From positions 236,818,152-236,882,151 of the forward strand of contig OY821518.1 in assembly GCA_963682025.1 (NCBI GenBank): a stretch of 64,000 nucleotides of DNA. Reading direction: 5' to 3'. This DNA comes from Cordilura impudica. Its lineage: Eukaryota > Arthropoda > Insecta > Diptera > Scathophagidae. Below are positions 33,629-43,039 of this stretch, one piece after another. A program made the translations under genes and the position numbers. The notes under the pieces were generated by a model, which searched no databases, was not told the origin of the DNA, and saw only the letters and a program-made list of their open reading frames with translations. Each line of letters starts with the position of its first letter. Positions within the stretch are counted from its first letter, which is position 1.

Positions 33629-35276
33629 CACTCCTTGTCACTTGAATAGGACACCCAATACACTCTTTTTTCAATTGCCTCTAACTCAAAAGCGAAATGA
33701 TAAAATAATTCAATTTTTGCACGTTCTCTTTGTGCAATTATTTATCTCTCTCAGCAACAAGCTGCAAGTTGTGGCAAAGAACCGTTATATTTTTTTTTCT
33801 TGTTTTATGTTGGAATTCGCTTGAAATTGAGTCAGTATTTTTGTGTCACTTGAATACAACATGCGTTTTGTTTGATCGTCACGGAGTTTTCGCTGATCGA
33901 TTTTTTTTTTTGTGATTTTCGGCTATTGTCTTTAATATAAAGTTCAAATGGGTCGAGGAAAAGCCTTACCTGAAGAGGAAAAAGGAAAAATAAAGGCATA
34001 CAAGGACTCTGGCCTATCAATTGCAAAAATAGCCAAAAAAAAAATCAACAGGAGCCGACATGTCATATCGGGATTCTTAAGTAATGAGTCTGAATATGGA
34101 AAAAATATGAAAGGCCGCACGTGCAGTGTACTCACCGAATCGGAAAGACGCCTCATATTAAGAAAAGCGTCAAATTCTCACGACTCTGTGGCGAAAATTC
34201 GTGCAAAATGTGATGTAAATGCTAGTGTATCCACTGTCCATCGCGTTATTATGAAGGCTAAACACCTAAAGAGGTTAAAAATAAAGAAGAAGCCTCCCCT
34301 TAACCCGGCAAGAAAAGCGCAATGCCTCAATTTTTGTCGCAAACATGTGGCCTGGACCTTTCAGTGGCATAAAGTGGTATTCTCAGACGAAAAAAAGTTT
34401 AATTTAAAAGGCCCAGATGGTTATAGTTACTATTTCCATGATCTCCGCAAGGAACCCCATCATTTGGACCGTCTGCATAGCCGAACTGGAGGTGTTATGG
34501 TCTGGCGGGCCATTTCCTACTATGGCACCTGCAAACTAAAATTTATGTCATCAACGATGAATGCTTTGTGCTACAAAGAAATATTAAAAGAGGCGTTTCC
34601 ATCTTTTCAAAACCTTTTCGGGCCTCTCCCATGGATATATCAACAAGATAATGCGCCGATACATACAGCTCGGGTCGTAAAATCTTATATACAGAGCCAA
34701 AATGTGGACCTCTTAAGCTGGCCGCCATACTCACCCGATTTAAATATAATCGAAAATGTTTGGGGATGGCTGACACGTGAAATATATGGCGCAGGAAAGC
34801 AATATTCGAGTGTACCCGAACTAGTTACAGCAATCGAATTAGCTTGGGACTCGATTTCATTAAATTACTTGGCTAGCTTGTATCAATCTCTTCCAAAACG
34901 GATGACTGAAGTTTTGGAACATAAAGGTGGCTCGACGCATTATTAAAACAATTTTTTTTTTCTTCTAAATTAAACCTATTACCCTATATTTAAGTCATTT
35001 TTATGTTAAAAATAATCTGAGATCTCTGAAATGTTTTTTTTTGTTTAACTGTCCTATTCAAGTGACGCAAAATTTGAGCCCCTGAATTTGACGGATTGAG
35101 TTTAAGAATTTTTTGTTACTGATTAAAGCTTTACCATCAAGAATTCCTGCTGGTTAAGACAAAGCAATTAAATGATCTTTAATTAAAAAAAAAAATAAGT
35201 CTATTATCATTGGTTTGGGAGCAGTGGGTGATCGCAAACACACTTAGGGGGTGTCCTATTCAAGTGACAAGGAGTG
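33629..35276 (+). mobile_element. Tc3-like (Tc1/mariner) transposon, apparently complete
   Basis: Perfect 28-bp terminal inverted repeats start CACTCCTTGTCACTTGAATA at 33629-33656 and 35249-35276, bracketed by TA on both sides. A second copy of the core motif (GTCACTTGAATA) lies about 215 bp inside each end, at about 33846 and in inverted orientation at about 35050-35065. This gives the IR/DR layout with two transposase-binding sites per end. The element is 1648 bp with one intact transposase gene. It sits in the amd intron, in the opposite orientation to amd, next to Helitron helicase remains. Confidence 0.95.
33948..34946 (+). CDS. Tc3-like transposase (DD34E), intact
   Basis: An uninterrupted frame of 332 residues, a normal length for Tc3-type transposases. 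Residues 1-50 form the first helix-turn-helix (EEEKGKIKAYKDSGLSIAKI), followed by a second DNA-binding region to about residue 110 with a basic KRLKIKKK stretch. The catalytic triad is visible: Asp147 in VVFSDEKKF, Asp234 in YQQDNAPIHTA, and Glu269 in SPDLNIIENVW. There are 34 residues between the last two. The protein would bind the element's own terminal and subterminal repeats and cut and paste it into TA sites in the nucleus. The start codon has a good context (TTCAAATGG). No stop, frameshift or missing catalytic residue is seen. Whether it is expressed cannot be told. Confidence 0.95.
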   Translation: MGRGKALPEEEKGKIKAYKDSGLSIAKIAKKKINRSRHVISGFLSNESEYGKNMKGRTCSVLTESERRLILRKASNSHDSVAKIRAKCDVNASVSTVHRVIMKAKHLKRLKIKKKPPLNPARKAQCLNFCRKHVAWTFQWHKVVFSDEKKFNLKGPDGYSYYFHDLRKEPHHLDRLHSRTGGVMVWRAISYYGTCKLKFMSSTMNALCYKEILKEAFPSFQNLFGPLPWIYQQDNAPIHTARVVKSYIQSQNVDLLSWPPYSPDLNIIENVWGWLTREIYGAGKQYSSVPELVTAIELAWDSISLNYLASLYQSLPKRMTEVLEHKGGSTHY

Positions 35277-35283
35277 TATATGA

Positions 35284-36670
35284 AATGGTATGAATTGTGT
35301 TGACAATTTTGCTACAACTTTAACATATGCTCAAATTCCACAATACTACACTTGGAACACTTCATCCAAAGAGTGGAAGCGGCGTAAAATTGGTAGATCT
35401 GTTAGCAACTGGCCTGGAGTTAAATCTGAAGACGTCCCAGCTCATGTATACACCGTACATGTAACAAATTTGGAATGCTGTTGCCTACGAATGCCCCTAA
35501 ACATTGTGTGTTTTACAGATTTTACAGATTTTAAAACCATTAACAGCGGGGAATGTGAAACGTTTCAAAACCTTTGGCAATCTGGCAGAATTACAGGTAT
35601 AATTTATCTGAAGGTTTTCTTCGTAGAAGGCAAGTAATTAATTCTGATTTTACATTTGACGATGACACCTACAACGAGGCTCTAATTATTATTGAGGACA
35701 AATTGATATCGATGGTGGGGAAAGATATAGGCCAGTTTGGTATTCCGCAGTCAGTTAGATTACAGAATGTGGCCGATGAATTGTCAAGAGAATTAAACTA
35801 CAGCCTCACTGCTATTAATGCAGAAATTGCAGAAAAGATGTCTAGATTAGTCCACGAACAAAAAATTTTTTTTTAAAAGATAATAACGCAGATCAGTAGA
35901 GATGATGGCGCTTTTTCTTCTTGGAACTCCTGGTGGCACAAGGGAAACATTCCTTCTAAATCTTTTATTGGCATACATCCGTAAGGAGTCCAACATCGCC
36001 ATTACAGTAGCTACCTCAGGGAAGAGCGAGGAATTTGGACATTTATGCAACATTCATAAAAATATCAATTTGGAAGTTTCTCTACGAGGATGCAAATTAC
36101 TGGTATGGGACGAGTGCACCATGTCTCACAAGCATGCAATTGAGGCCTTAAACCGAAGTTTGCAGGATATTTGCAATGACACAATATTACCCTAATCTAA
36201 TCGAAGCGCTTATATTAACAGGCTTAGCAAAAGGAGAAATTGTTTTCATTCCACGAATACCCCTCATACCAGCAGATTTACCATTTCAATTCAAACGCCT
36301 GCAGTTCCCAGTCATGTTAGCATTTGCTATTACAATAAACAAGTTCCAAGGACAAACATTAAAAATGGACGGTTTACATTTGGAGATACCTTTTCGCATG
36401 GGCAACTACTATACATATATGTCGCATGCTCACGAGTTTCAAGCGGTCAACATTTGCACATATTTACGCAAAACAGAAAAACTATTTTTGTCACATTTAT
36501 TTAAAAGCAGCATATATTCAAGTCACTTATTAATTTTTTTTTAATTTTTATTATTAATTTTTTTCACTTATTTTTAAATATTTACTTGGTATTTTAAGAA
36601 ACAACACGTAAAATGACTCAAATGTGTTTAATTTCGGGAAATCCGAGCAACGTCGGGTCGAAACAGCTAG
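35284..36670 (+). pseudogene. Helitron Rep/helicase remnant with 3' terminus
   Basis: 35290-35637 has TLTYAQIPQYYTWNTSSKEW, the block before the helicase in Helitron RepHel proteins. 35574-35876 and 35902-36195 contain LFLLGTPGGTRETFLLNLLL, a damaged Walker A (GTPGGTRET; the usual GKT lysine is Arg). LLVWDECTMSHKHAIEALNR follows and is the Walker B region. 36176-36544 has FIPRIPLIPADLPFQFKRLQ and FAITINKFQGQTL, the C-terminal helicase motifs. Pieces between are deleted or frameshifted. Downstream, the hairpin CCGAGCAACGTCGG is followed by GTCGAAACAG and CTAG (36667-36670) next to T, a canonical Helitron 3' end. The Rep endonuclease part was not found. Confidence 0.85.
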
Positions 36671-36964
36671 TATTAATATAAAAATTAATACAAAATTTAA
36701 AACTTTGTTGCAACGCAATAAATTTTTGGGGTGAAAAAGAAGGAGTGCATATGGATCTACTTTTCTTACAAAAATTTTTTTTTGCATATTTCATTAAAAA
36801 AATAAATGCAACAAAAAATATTTTTTTTTTGCTGCATCATAATGCGAGCTCTAAAGTGTCGAAGAAATTCTTCCTGAAATTTATAATTTTATCTAATATG
36901 ATGATAACTCTTATTTTTTTTGTCGTATTTTTATGGTAAGTAATTTTTAAAAAGAAACACATAC

Positions 36965-37199
36965 CCAACTAAAACCAATAACGCAAAATCCATTACACAA
37001 CATATCACCAACAATGGCTGGATACGAAGAGGATGCGGGATAATAGGCATGCATATTTGGTGATTGCCAATGCGTCATGCCGGGCTTTATAATATTATCA
37101 AGATCCTTTAAAACATCCTTCCAATCCTGTGGTTTTTCTGGAATTTCTTTCGGCAATAATTCGAGCAGATAACCAGGTTGTACTGAAGGTAGGACATCA
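36965..37199 (-). CDS. amd: amd (DHPAA synthase), exon 2
   Basis: It encodes residues 27-105, from [20 protein letters not shown] through [20 protein letters not shown] to [19 protein letters not shown] matches the substrate-pocket segment shared by the Ddc family, and the YY pair fits amd rather than Ddc. The acceptor AG is at 37201-37200, leaving a T that completes the codon begun in exon 1. The donor GTATGT follows Trp105. Exon 3 resumes with ISSPACTE in phase 0. Confidence 0.95.
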
Positions 37200-37280
37200 C
37201 TTTATTTTAAAGAAAATATAAAAAGGAAAATACTTTTGATTAATTTAAAATATTTTGAAAAATCAACACAATTTCAATAC

Positions 37281-37360
37281 CAATCACGAATATTATCCAT
37301 ATAATCTGCTATGTAATCTACAGTAGCTTTGCCAAATTCTCTAAACGTGTTGCCATCCAT
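37281..37360 (-). CDS. amd: amd (DHPAA synthase), exon 1
   Basis: It encodes MDGNTFREFGKATVDYIADY and then MDNIRD, the N-terminus typical of amd (Drosophila has a very similar FREFGK.A.DYIADYL.NIRD as I remember it). The exon ends with two bases of a split codon before donor GTATTG. The intron is 81 bp (37200-37280). The start codon is the first in-frame ATG of the family alignment, with leader AAAATGG. The promoter lies to the right, at higher coordinates. Confidence 0.93.
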
Positions 37361-37779
37361 TTTTATTACTTTATTTATAAATATATATAATAGTTTTTAA
37401 TTAACACTTGAAGTTATTAACTTTGGAAGGTTTGAGGACAACTATTGATATTTTCTATTAAGTTTAGTGTTTATAAACAAATTTTTTCCAGTTAGTAAAC
37501 GAAATACGAATGGAAAGAGAGATAAGAAGTAATTAGGTACATAATAATAATATTAATTTATATACTGAAATGTTATAAAAAAAAAAATTTGCACAACGAC
37601 CAAATAAATAGCGATTTATAGGCAGAAATGTAAAGGAAAAATTAATTGCCTACAAACGAAAATCCGGCTTCTGCTTCCTCAAAAATGTTTTAAAAACATG
37701 ACGCTAAATTCGTTCCGAATAACCTTTCACATGACAAGCATCTGTATAAGGGTTTTTTGGGAGAAATGTTAAAAGTTTG
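37361..37779. other. amd upstream region
   Basis: Presumed 5' UTR and promoter of amd (- strand). AT-rich. No core promoter element can be chosen with confidence. Confidence 0.4.
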
Positions 37780-38225
37780 AAAAAACTAATAATACAGATT
37801 TTTTTAAAAACTGATTGTATGCAGTCGACACCTCTTAATGTAGAGATGACCATTGGATCTAAATTTTGCGAGACTTTTTATTTATATTTTGGACAAAATC
37901 TTTTGATAAGTGTGCCAATTTCATATCAATATCTACATTGGTTCAATGATGCTAGTGAGCAACTAAAAGTGAAAAATGGCTGATTTGGGGAACAAAGAAG
38001 TTCCATTAAATTTTTTTGCGGAATGAAATTTCTGCTATAGAAATGGTAAGAGTGTTACAGAAGGAATTCGGTGACCAGCAATGTCGAAAAAATGTTTGCA
38101 AGTGTTACAAGAAATTCCAAGACAAGCTTTGAAGACAAAAAACACTGAGAAAATGAGAAAAAAATCAATCGTTTAAAAAAAGATTTGGTGCTGAAAAATT
38201 GACGATTGATTTCAGAAAAACTATT
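37780..38225 (+). pseudogene. Decayed mariner-type transposase, N-terminal part
   Basis: Near 38010-38130 the translation LRNEISAIEMVRVLQKEFGD then KNVCKCYKKFQD matches the N-terminal helix-turn-helix of mariner transposases. Upstream sequence (GTGCCAATTTCATATCAATA and AGTGAGCAACTAAAAGTGAA) also parallels 2165-2245, so the two loci are copies of one family. Frameshifts and the lack of a catalytic domain show it is dead. It is cut on the right by the Helitron at 38228. Confidence 0.65.
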
Positions 38226-38227
38226 TT

Positions 38228-39049
38228 TATACCCTATACCAAAATGTGGTTTGGGTATAACGACTTTGTGCTGCTGTTTCTAACAACCAAAAATATTTGA
38301 CCCCGACCCATCTTTTATTATACCGATCGAATCAGAATCACTATCTGATTCGATTTAACGATGTCCGTCCGTCCGTCCGTCCGTCCGTCCGTCCGTCCGT
38401 TTCGTCTGTGTGTCCATGTAAAGCTTGTAATCAAACTGCAGGTCGCAAATATGAATATATTTTAATGAAATTTGGTATATAAGTTTTTATCGGCCATACG
38501 ATGAACGCTATTGAAATTGGTGAGAATCGGTCGATGTTCAGACCTAGCCCCCATACAAATGACCCCTATGAAATCGACTTAAATTGCCATAAGATCCAAA
38601 TTATCATATAAATCTTATTCAAATTGGGTTGTATGTGTTTATTACATCAGTTAATCAGTATTCAAAAAATGATCCCTATGGGACAACTCTTAGTCATAGG
38701 CCCCATATAGGGCTGCTTCCCGATCTTCACTTAAATCTTTCAACAAACAAAAATATTGCACTGACTCTTCTCAAATTTTGTTTGTATATGTTTTTGCAAA
38801 ATACAAGAGATCTTAACAAACATGGTCAGGATCGGTCCATTTTTGGGCCTAGTCCCCATATAGATATAGCATCCGATATGAACATTTTCATATCTGCAGT
38901 CAAAAAAATTAAAAAAAATCCCACTCAAATTTGGTTTATGCTTATTTTCTATATCCACAGTTAGTTCGGCCTGAGAGATAGGGTCTCTAAACGCATGGTA
39001 TAGCGTATCGTATAGTCGGTCTAGACCGACTATAATTTTCTTACTTGTT
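38228..39049 (+). mobile_element. INE-1-like Helitron, family A, full length, expanded GTCC run
   Basis: It starts TATACCCTATACCAAAATGT and ends TAGTCGGTCTAGACCGACTA plus TTTTCTTACTTGTT. The GTCC microsatellite at 38362-38400 has about ten units, the longest of the family A copies. This internal expansion explains much of its greater length. Confidence 0.92.
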
Positions 39050-39152
39050 TCTTTTTTTGCAAAAGGGCATCGCATCTATACTTTGAAACAAAGCTTTATA
39101 CTACCAGAACGAAACGAAATGCTTTATTACGGGTTATGAGAAATTGGATATA

Positions 39153-40786
39153 CTCTTGTGCTCTCATAATTAAGTCACTAGTATGCTACTCGACATTATT
39201 GTCAAAAATACGTAAACCCTTTTTTTTTTAATTCTAATATAATTTTTTTTATTATTCTTATATGTTAGCAATCAATCTACAGTGAAATTAAAAATTACAA
39301 AATTTTGGTTCTTTTCAAAAAAATTAAAAACTTGGACATTAGCCAAAAAGAGCTGCTCACATAATTAAGTCATCTGAAAAAAAATGGTTGAAATTGTAGA
39401 AATAAGTAATAAATTTTGTCGAGAGTCCCATTTTTTCATTAGCTTACCTCAATATTGAGTAGGATAACCCTTTTGCATCAATACTGTGGAGCATCGCTTT
39501 GGCATGCTGGCTACAAGAGAAGCGCACTGGCCTGGAGTGATTTTGTGCCACTCCTCTTGGATAACTTTCCATAACATATCCTTATTTGTCGGTTTTCGTG
39601 CTGCAATGGCTCGTTTTATTATGCCCCACAAGTTCTCGATAGGGTTTAAGTCCGGACTCTGCGGCGGCCATTCCAGAAGCTTGATGGACTGTGTTGCCAA
39701 CCACGACCAGTTTCGAACAATGCTTCGGTTCATTGTCGTGTTGAAAAATCCACACAAGCGGCAAATTGTCAGCCTATTCGGGCAAATTGTCAGCCTATTC
39801 TTATACATTTCCCCATTCATTATACCGTCAATCTTGACTATAGGACCCACACCGAATGCTGTAAAGCAACCCCACACAATGACTGATGCGCCACCGTGTT
39901 TCACAGTTTTTTTGATGTATTTTGGATCCAATTCCTTAAGTGGAGGACGTCGCACATATGGTCTACCATCATTTCCAAAAACATTAAACTTGGATACGTC
40001 GCTCCAAACAATTAAATTCCAAAAATGTAGGCCTTTAGCAAGATGGTCAGTCGCAAATCGGAGCCGCTTCATAGTGTTCTTCAAGCAAACCAACGGTTTC
40101 TTCCTGGCCATTCGTCCATGCAAATTGTTTTCTTGCAAACGTCATCTTATGGTTTCCGACGAAACATTTACACCATAATCCGTTTCCATTTTAGCTCTGA
40201 TTTGCGACGAAGTTAAAAAAGGATCAGTTTTACTCAGGTTTGCAATGCGTCTGTCATCATTTAAAGTCATTTTTCTCGGTTTTTGGCGCGGAATATTTTC
40301 AAAAGTTTCATATTTTTTGTAATGCGTAATGGCATTTGTAATTTTACCACGAGGAAAGTTCAAAATATCCACTACTTTTGCAATATTTTTGTATCTTTGG
40401 AAACAATCCCATATTATTTTCCGTTCAGCCGAATTCGAATTTTTTGTTTACCCATAGCGTTTCAGCTGATGTTATTTGTTTTTAATTTCTTTGTTTTTAA
40501 TTTGTTTATTATTTAAACCACAAAAAAAATCTTCAAAACACTTATTTGCTCACGATACTTGTGGTGACTTAATTATGTGAGCACAGCGCATATGACCTTT
40601 TTAACGTTTTCCACATTTTTCGGGGAATACCCAAATTTTTAATTTTGCTTCAATCAATGTAAACAACTGCTAGCATAGCAGGGTTCCACAAAATAGTAAG
40701 GTTAGAATCGGAAGAAATAGGTTTAAGAGAAAAACTACAAAAACATTTCATTGCATACCCATGACTTAATTATGTGAGCACAAGTG
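39153..40786 (-). mobile_element. Tc1-like transposon, full length but inactive
   Basis: The ends CTCTTGTGCTCTCATAATTA (left) and CACTTGTGCTCACATAATTA (reverse complement of right) are flanked by TA. A second copy of CTCACATAATTAAGTCA lies about 200 bp inside each end (about 39355 and 40585), giving the IR/DR arrangement. The left end has several mismatches. The transposase on the - strand is frameshifted. Confidence 0.88.
39449..40455 (-). pseudogene. Tc1-like transposase, frameshifted
   Basis: The N-terminal part (40455-40142) begins MGKQKIRIR with a stop inside and continues with helix-turn-helix sequence. 40138-39449 encodes NLIVWSDVSKFNVFG (first Asp), then GGASVIVWGCFTAFGVGPIV and WPPQSPDLNPIENLWG (Glu). 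The second Asp, in WIFQHDNEPKHCSK (about 39743-39702), is in a different frame, so two compensating shifts surround it. A 21-bp in-frame tandem duplication (GGCAAATTGTCAGCCTATTC at about 39759-39800) adds seven residues just before it. Confidence 0.88.
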
Positions 40787-40788
40787 TA

Positions 40789-41290
40789 CATATGCCTACG
40801 ACCCCGAAACAAAGGCTCAATGAAGCCATTATTGTGCATTCGTTTAAGCAAGATCGAAAAGATCACCCCCAAAACCTTTCAAAAATCAAGGTCATATTTT
40901 CTTCGATTATCGCGGTGTGGAACATTATGAATATCTTGAACCGGGCCAAACTGTTTATAAGGAATTTTAGTTGAGTATTATGCATTGTTTGTATGAAGAA
41001 TTAGTTAAATAAAGTAGAATTATGATCGGGCAACTCTGACGATAATGCATTTCGCATAAAACTCGACTTCTACAACCTCCGTATCGCCTGATTTGGTATC
41101 GTTTGATTTTAGCTATTCGAAAAACTCAAAAGACTACTCACGGAACACCGTTTTGAATCGGTCGAGGAAATTAAGGCAGGATCGCTACGTGCTTCAAAAG
41201 CTTTTTCGAGGATTGGAAAAAATCTTGCCCTAAATGTATTCTTTTGGAGGGAGATAACTATGAAGGCAATGATATTGCTTTGGAAGACTA
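40789..41290 (+). pseudogene. Decayed mariner transposase
   Basis: Patched translation gives FFDYRGVEHYEYLEPGQTVY (about 40893-40955, a catalytic Asp in FFDYRGV), then HRFESVEEIK, then FFEDWKKSCPKCILLEGDNY and EGNDIALED-stop (to about 41291), the standard C-terminus. The region between is scrambled. It begins directly at the right TA of the Tc1-like element, so that element may have inserted into it. Confidence 0.7.
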
Positions 41291-41690
41291 AAAAATGAAT
41301 GTTTATCTCTTCATTTGAACACAGCAAAACAATCATATTTGCTTTTGTGCTCACAAATGTTAAATTTCTTCATGAGATAGTTCCTGGTCGTATACTCTCT
41401 TATTTCGGTGATTAGAATTGGCCCCCAGTCGTATAATTTAACACCATTGGATTATTTTATGGTGTTAATTTAAGCCCACAACCATCCGTGCATTGAAGAA
41501 CAAAATTCAACGCTGCATCAATGCAATTTAATCACATTTACGCAAATTCGATAAAAGAGCGCGTATGTGCCAGAAATAATATCCGGTGTACTATATTATT
41601 CAATAAAAAAAAATACAATGTAAAGAAAATTACTGTGAATTAAAATCTGTGTAATTAAAATCTTGCGTGAATTTTGGGACAGCCTTTTTA
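41291..41690 (+). pseudogene. Tc1/mariner-superfamily C-terminal fragment, copy 1
   Basis: Translation across frames gives a segment reading WPP-SYNLTPLDYFM, then a block equivalent to KPTTIRALK and CINAIQ. The same sequence family occurs inverted at 47630-48076. AATGTAAAGAAAATT and AATTAAAATCTTG mark the shared 3' end. The N-terminal two-thirds of the transposase is missing. Confidence 0.65.
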
Positions 41691-42435
41691 TCGTTCTTCA
41701 ACAACTATAAAACTGTAAATGATAAGTGCAGAAAACGGTTAAAACTATTTCAAATCATTAAATTTGATTAAAAAATTTCCATTTGTCAGCTAAGTATTTC
41801 TTAAAACTATCAAAATAAAAGTTAACTAAAAAGAAACTCGCACATTTTAAATAATGCTATCTGAAACTAACAACTTTTGGTAAATAAAAAATTATAATAA
41901 AACATTGTATTCACTATCAGTAACTAAAAAAGCGATACTTAATAAAAAAAAAAATTATGCACCTGCATAAATCTATATTTATATATAACAAGTAATAAAT
42001 TCCGTTGTGCCGAAACTAAAAACTGTTGCCGATACTGAAACTTTAAATTCGAATACCAATTAAATTTAAATTTAATTGCTTTTCTTGTTGGCAAGTTTCT
42101 ATTATAATTCAATAGAAACAATAAATTATATTATTTTTCTTTTATTAGAGTAGAAAAACCTATAAGCTACCTAAGTACTTCATAGAACACCAATGAAATT
42201 CAATCTATAACGATGCCGGCATTATAATACTCAAAGTTTGATCCCTATAAAAATGTTTTGAGACCTTAGAAATCATACGATAATTCAAAAAAAAATGTTA
42301 CTGAAACTGTCCAAATATTAGTATTAAAAAAAAGCAAATTTTAAAATATATCTGAATTAGCTAATAAATGTTAATTCAAGATTAAATTTAATACAAAAAA
42401 ACAAAGAAAAAAAAAACAGGTAATAAATTACAGTC
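41691..42435. other. Intergenic, no gene seen
   Basis: AT-rich with homopolymer runs, nothing recognised. Confidence 0.45.
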
Positions 42436-42600
42436 ACCCTATACAGACTTAAAAATATACCAGATAAAAGGCGTACATACCAAATTTCATCTAAATATTT
42501 ATTTATATAATGGCGACCTGTAGTTTGCGTACCAAGGTTACGTGTACTGAGACACGGACAGGCGAACGTCGTTAAATCGACTAAGAAAGTTAAAAAGAAA
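42436..42600 (-). mobile_element. Helitron-like fragment, family C
   Basis: It is an inverted counterpart of 46340-46520: ACCAAATTTCATCTAAATAT, TACGTGTACTGAGACACGGA and GTCGTTAAATCGACTAAGAA match the reverse complement of that locus. The order (TCGATTTAACGACG, CTGTCCGTGTG, then the AAATTTG block) resembles family A, so it is probably a related Helitron family. Confidence 0.55.
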
Positions 42601-43039
42601 TAAAGAATGTTAAAAAGTAATGTGGTTTTCTTTGTTTTAATAACAGCTTATTGATTTGTGAATATAGTTGACACTTCCTTCCAATGTGGTTAGAGTTTCT
42701 GCTAGAAATGTATACTAATCGAATCAATCAATTATATTTAACACGTTTATTATTTAGGACTTTTTGATGTGTAAACATCTACACGCGCAGGAGGGTAAAT
42801 TTCTAATTCTCAATACAATCACAAAAACAGCGTAATATGTGAGCGTAAGATCTTACGCGTTAAATAAAAAAAAAAATTTTTTATTAAGTAAATAAAATTT
42901 TATTTTTTTTTTAGTTTTTATTTAACATAAAGATACAATTCAGTCCAAAGGTAATAATAAAAATTAAGTTTTATAAAATTAACAGCCTTTTTCATTCAGT
43001 TACGATTAGTAAATTAAATAATATACATATTTGATATGT

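Larger units (their letters stand above)
22686..36964 (-). other. Intron 2 of amd, 14.3 kb, filled with transposons
   Basis: The donor GTATGT follows exon 2 at 36964 and the acceptor TTTCGCAG ends at 22686. Both splice sites are canonical and the join is in phase 0. Almost all recognisable content is mobile DNA and is listed separately. The stretches 25100-25630, 25900-26200, 26245-26978, 28425-29140, 31870-32290, 32845-33620 and 36675-36964 are AT-rich and I see no gene in them. Confidence 0.9.

Noticed and set aside
38362..38400. Regular GTCC repeats considered as a CRISPR-like array
   Set aside because: It is a simple tetranucleotide run without spacers, inside a Helitron in a eukaryotic genome.
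39486..40178. 230-residue + strand open frame
   Set aside because: It is antisense to the Tc1-like transposase, whose motifs explain the reading frame. It has no recognisable domains.
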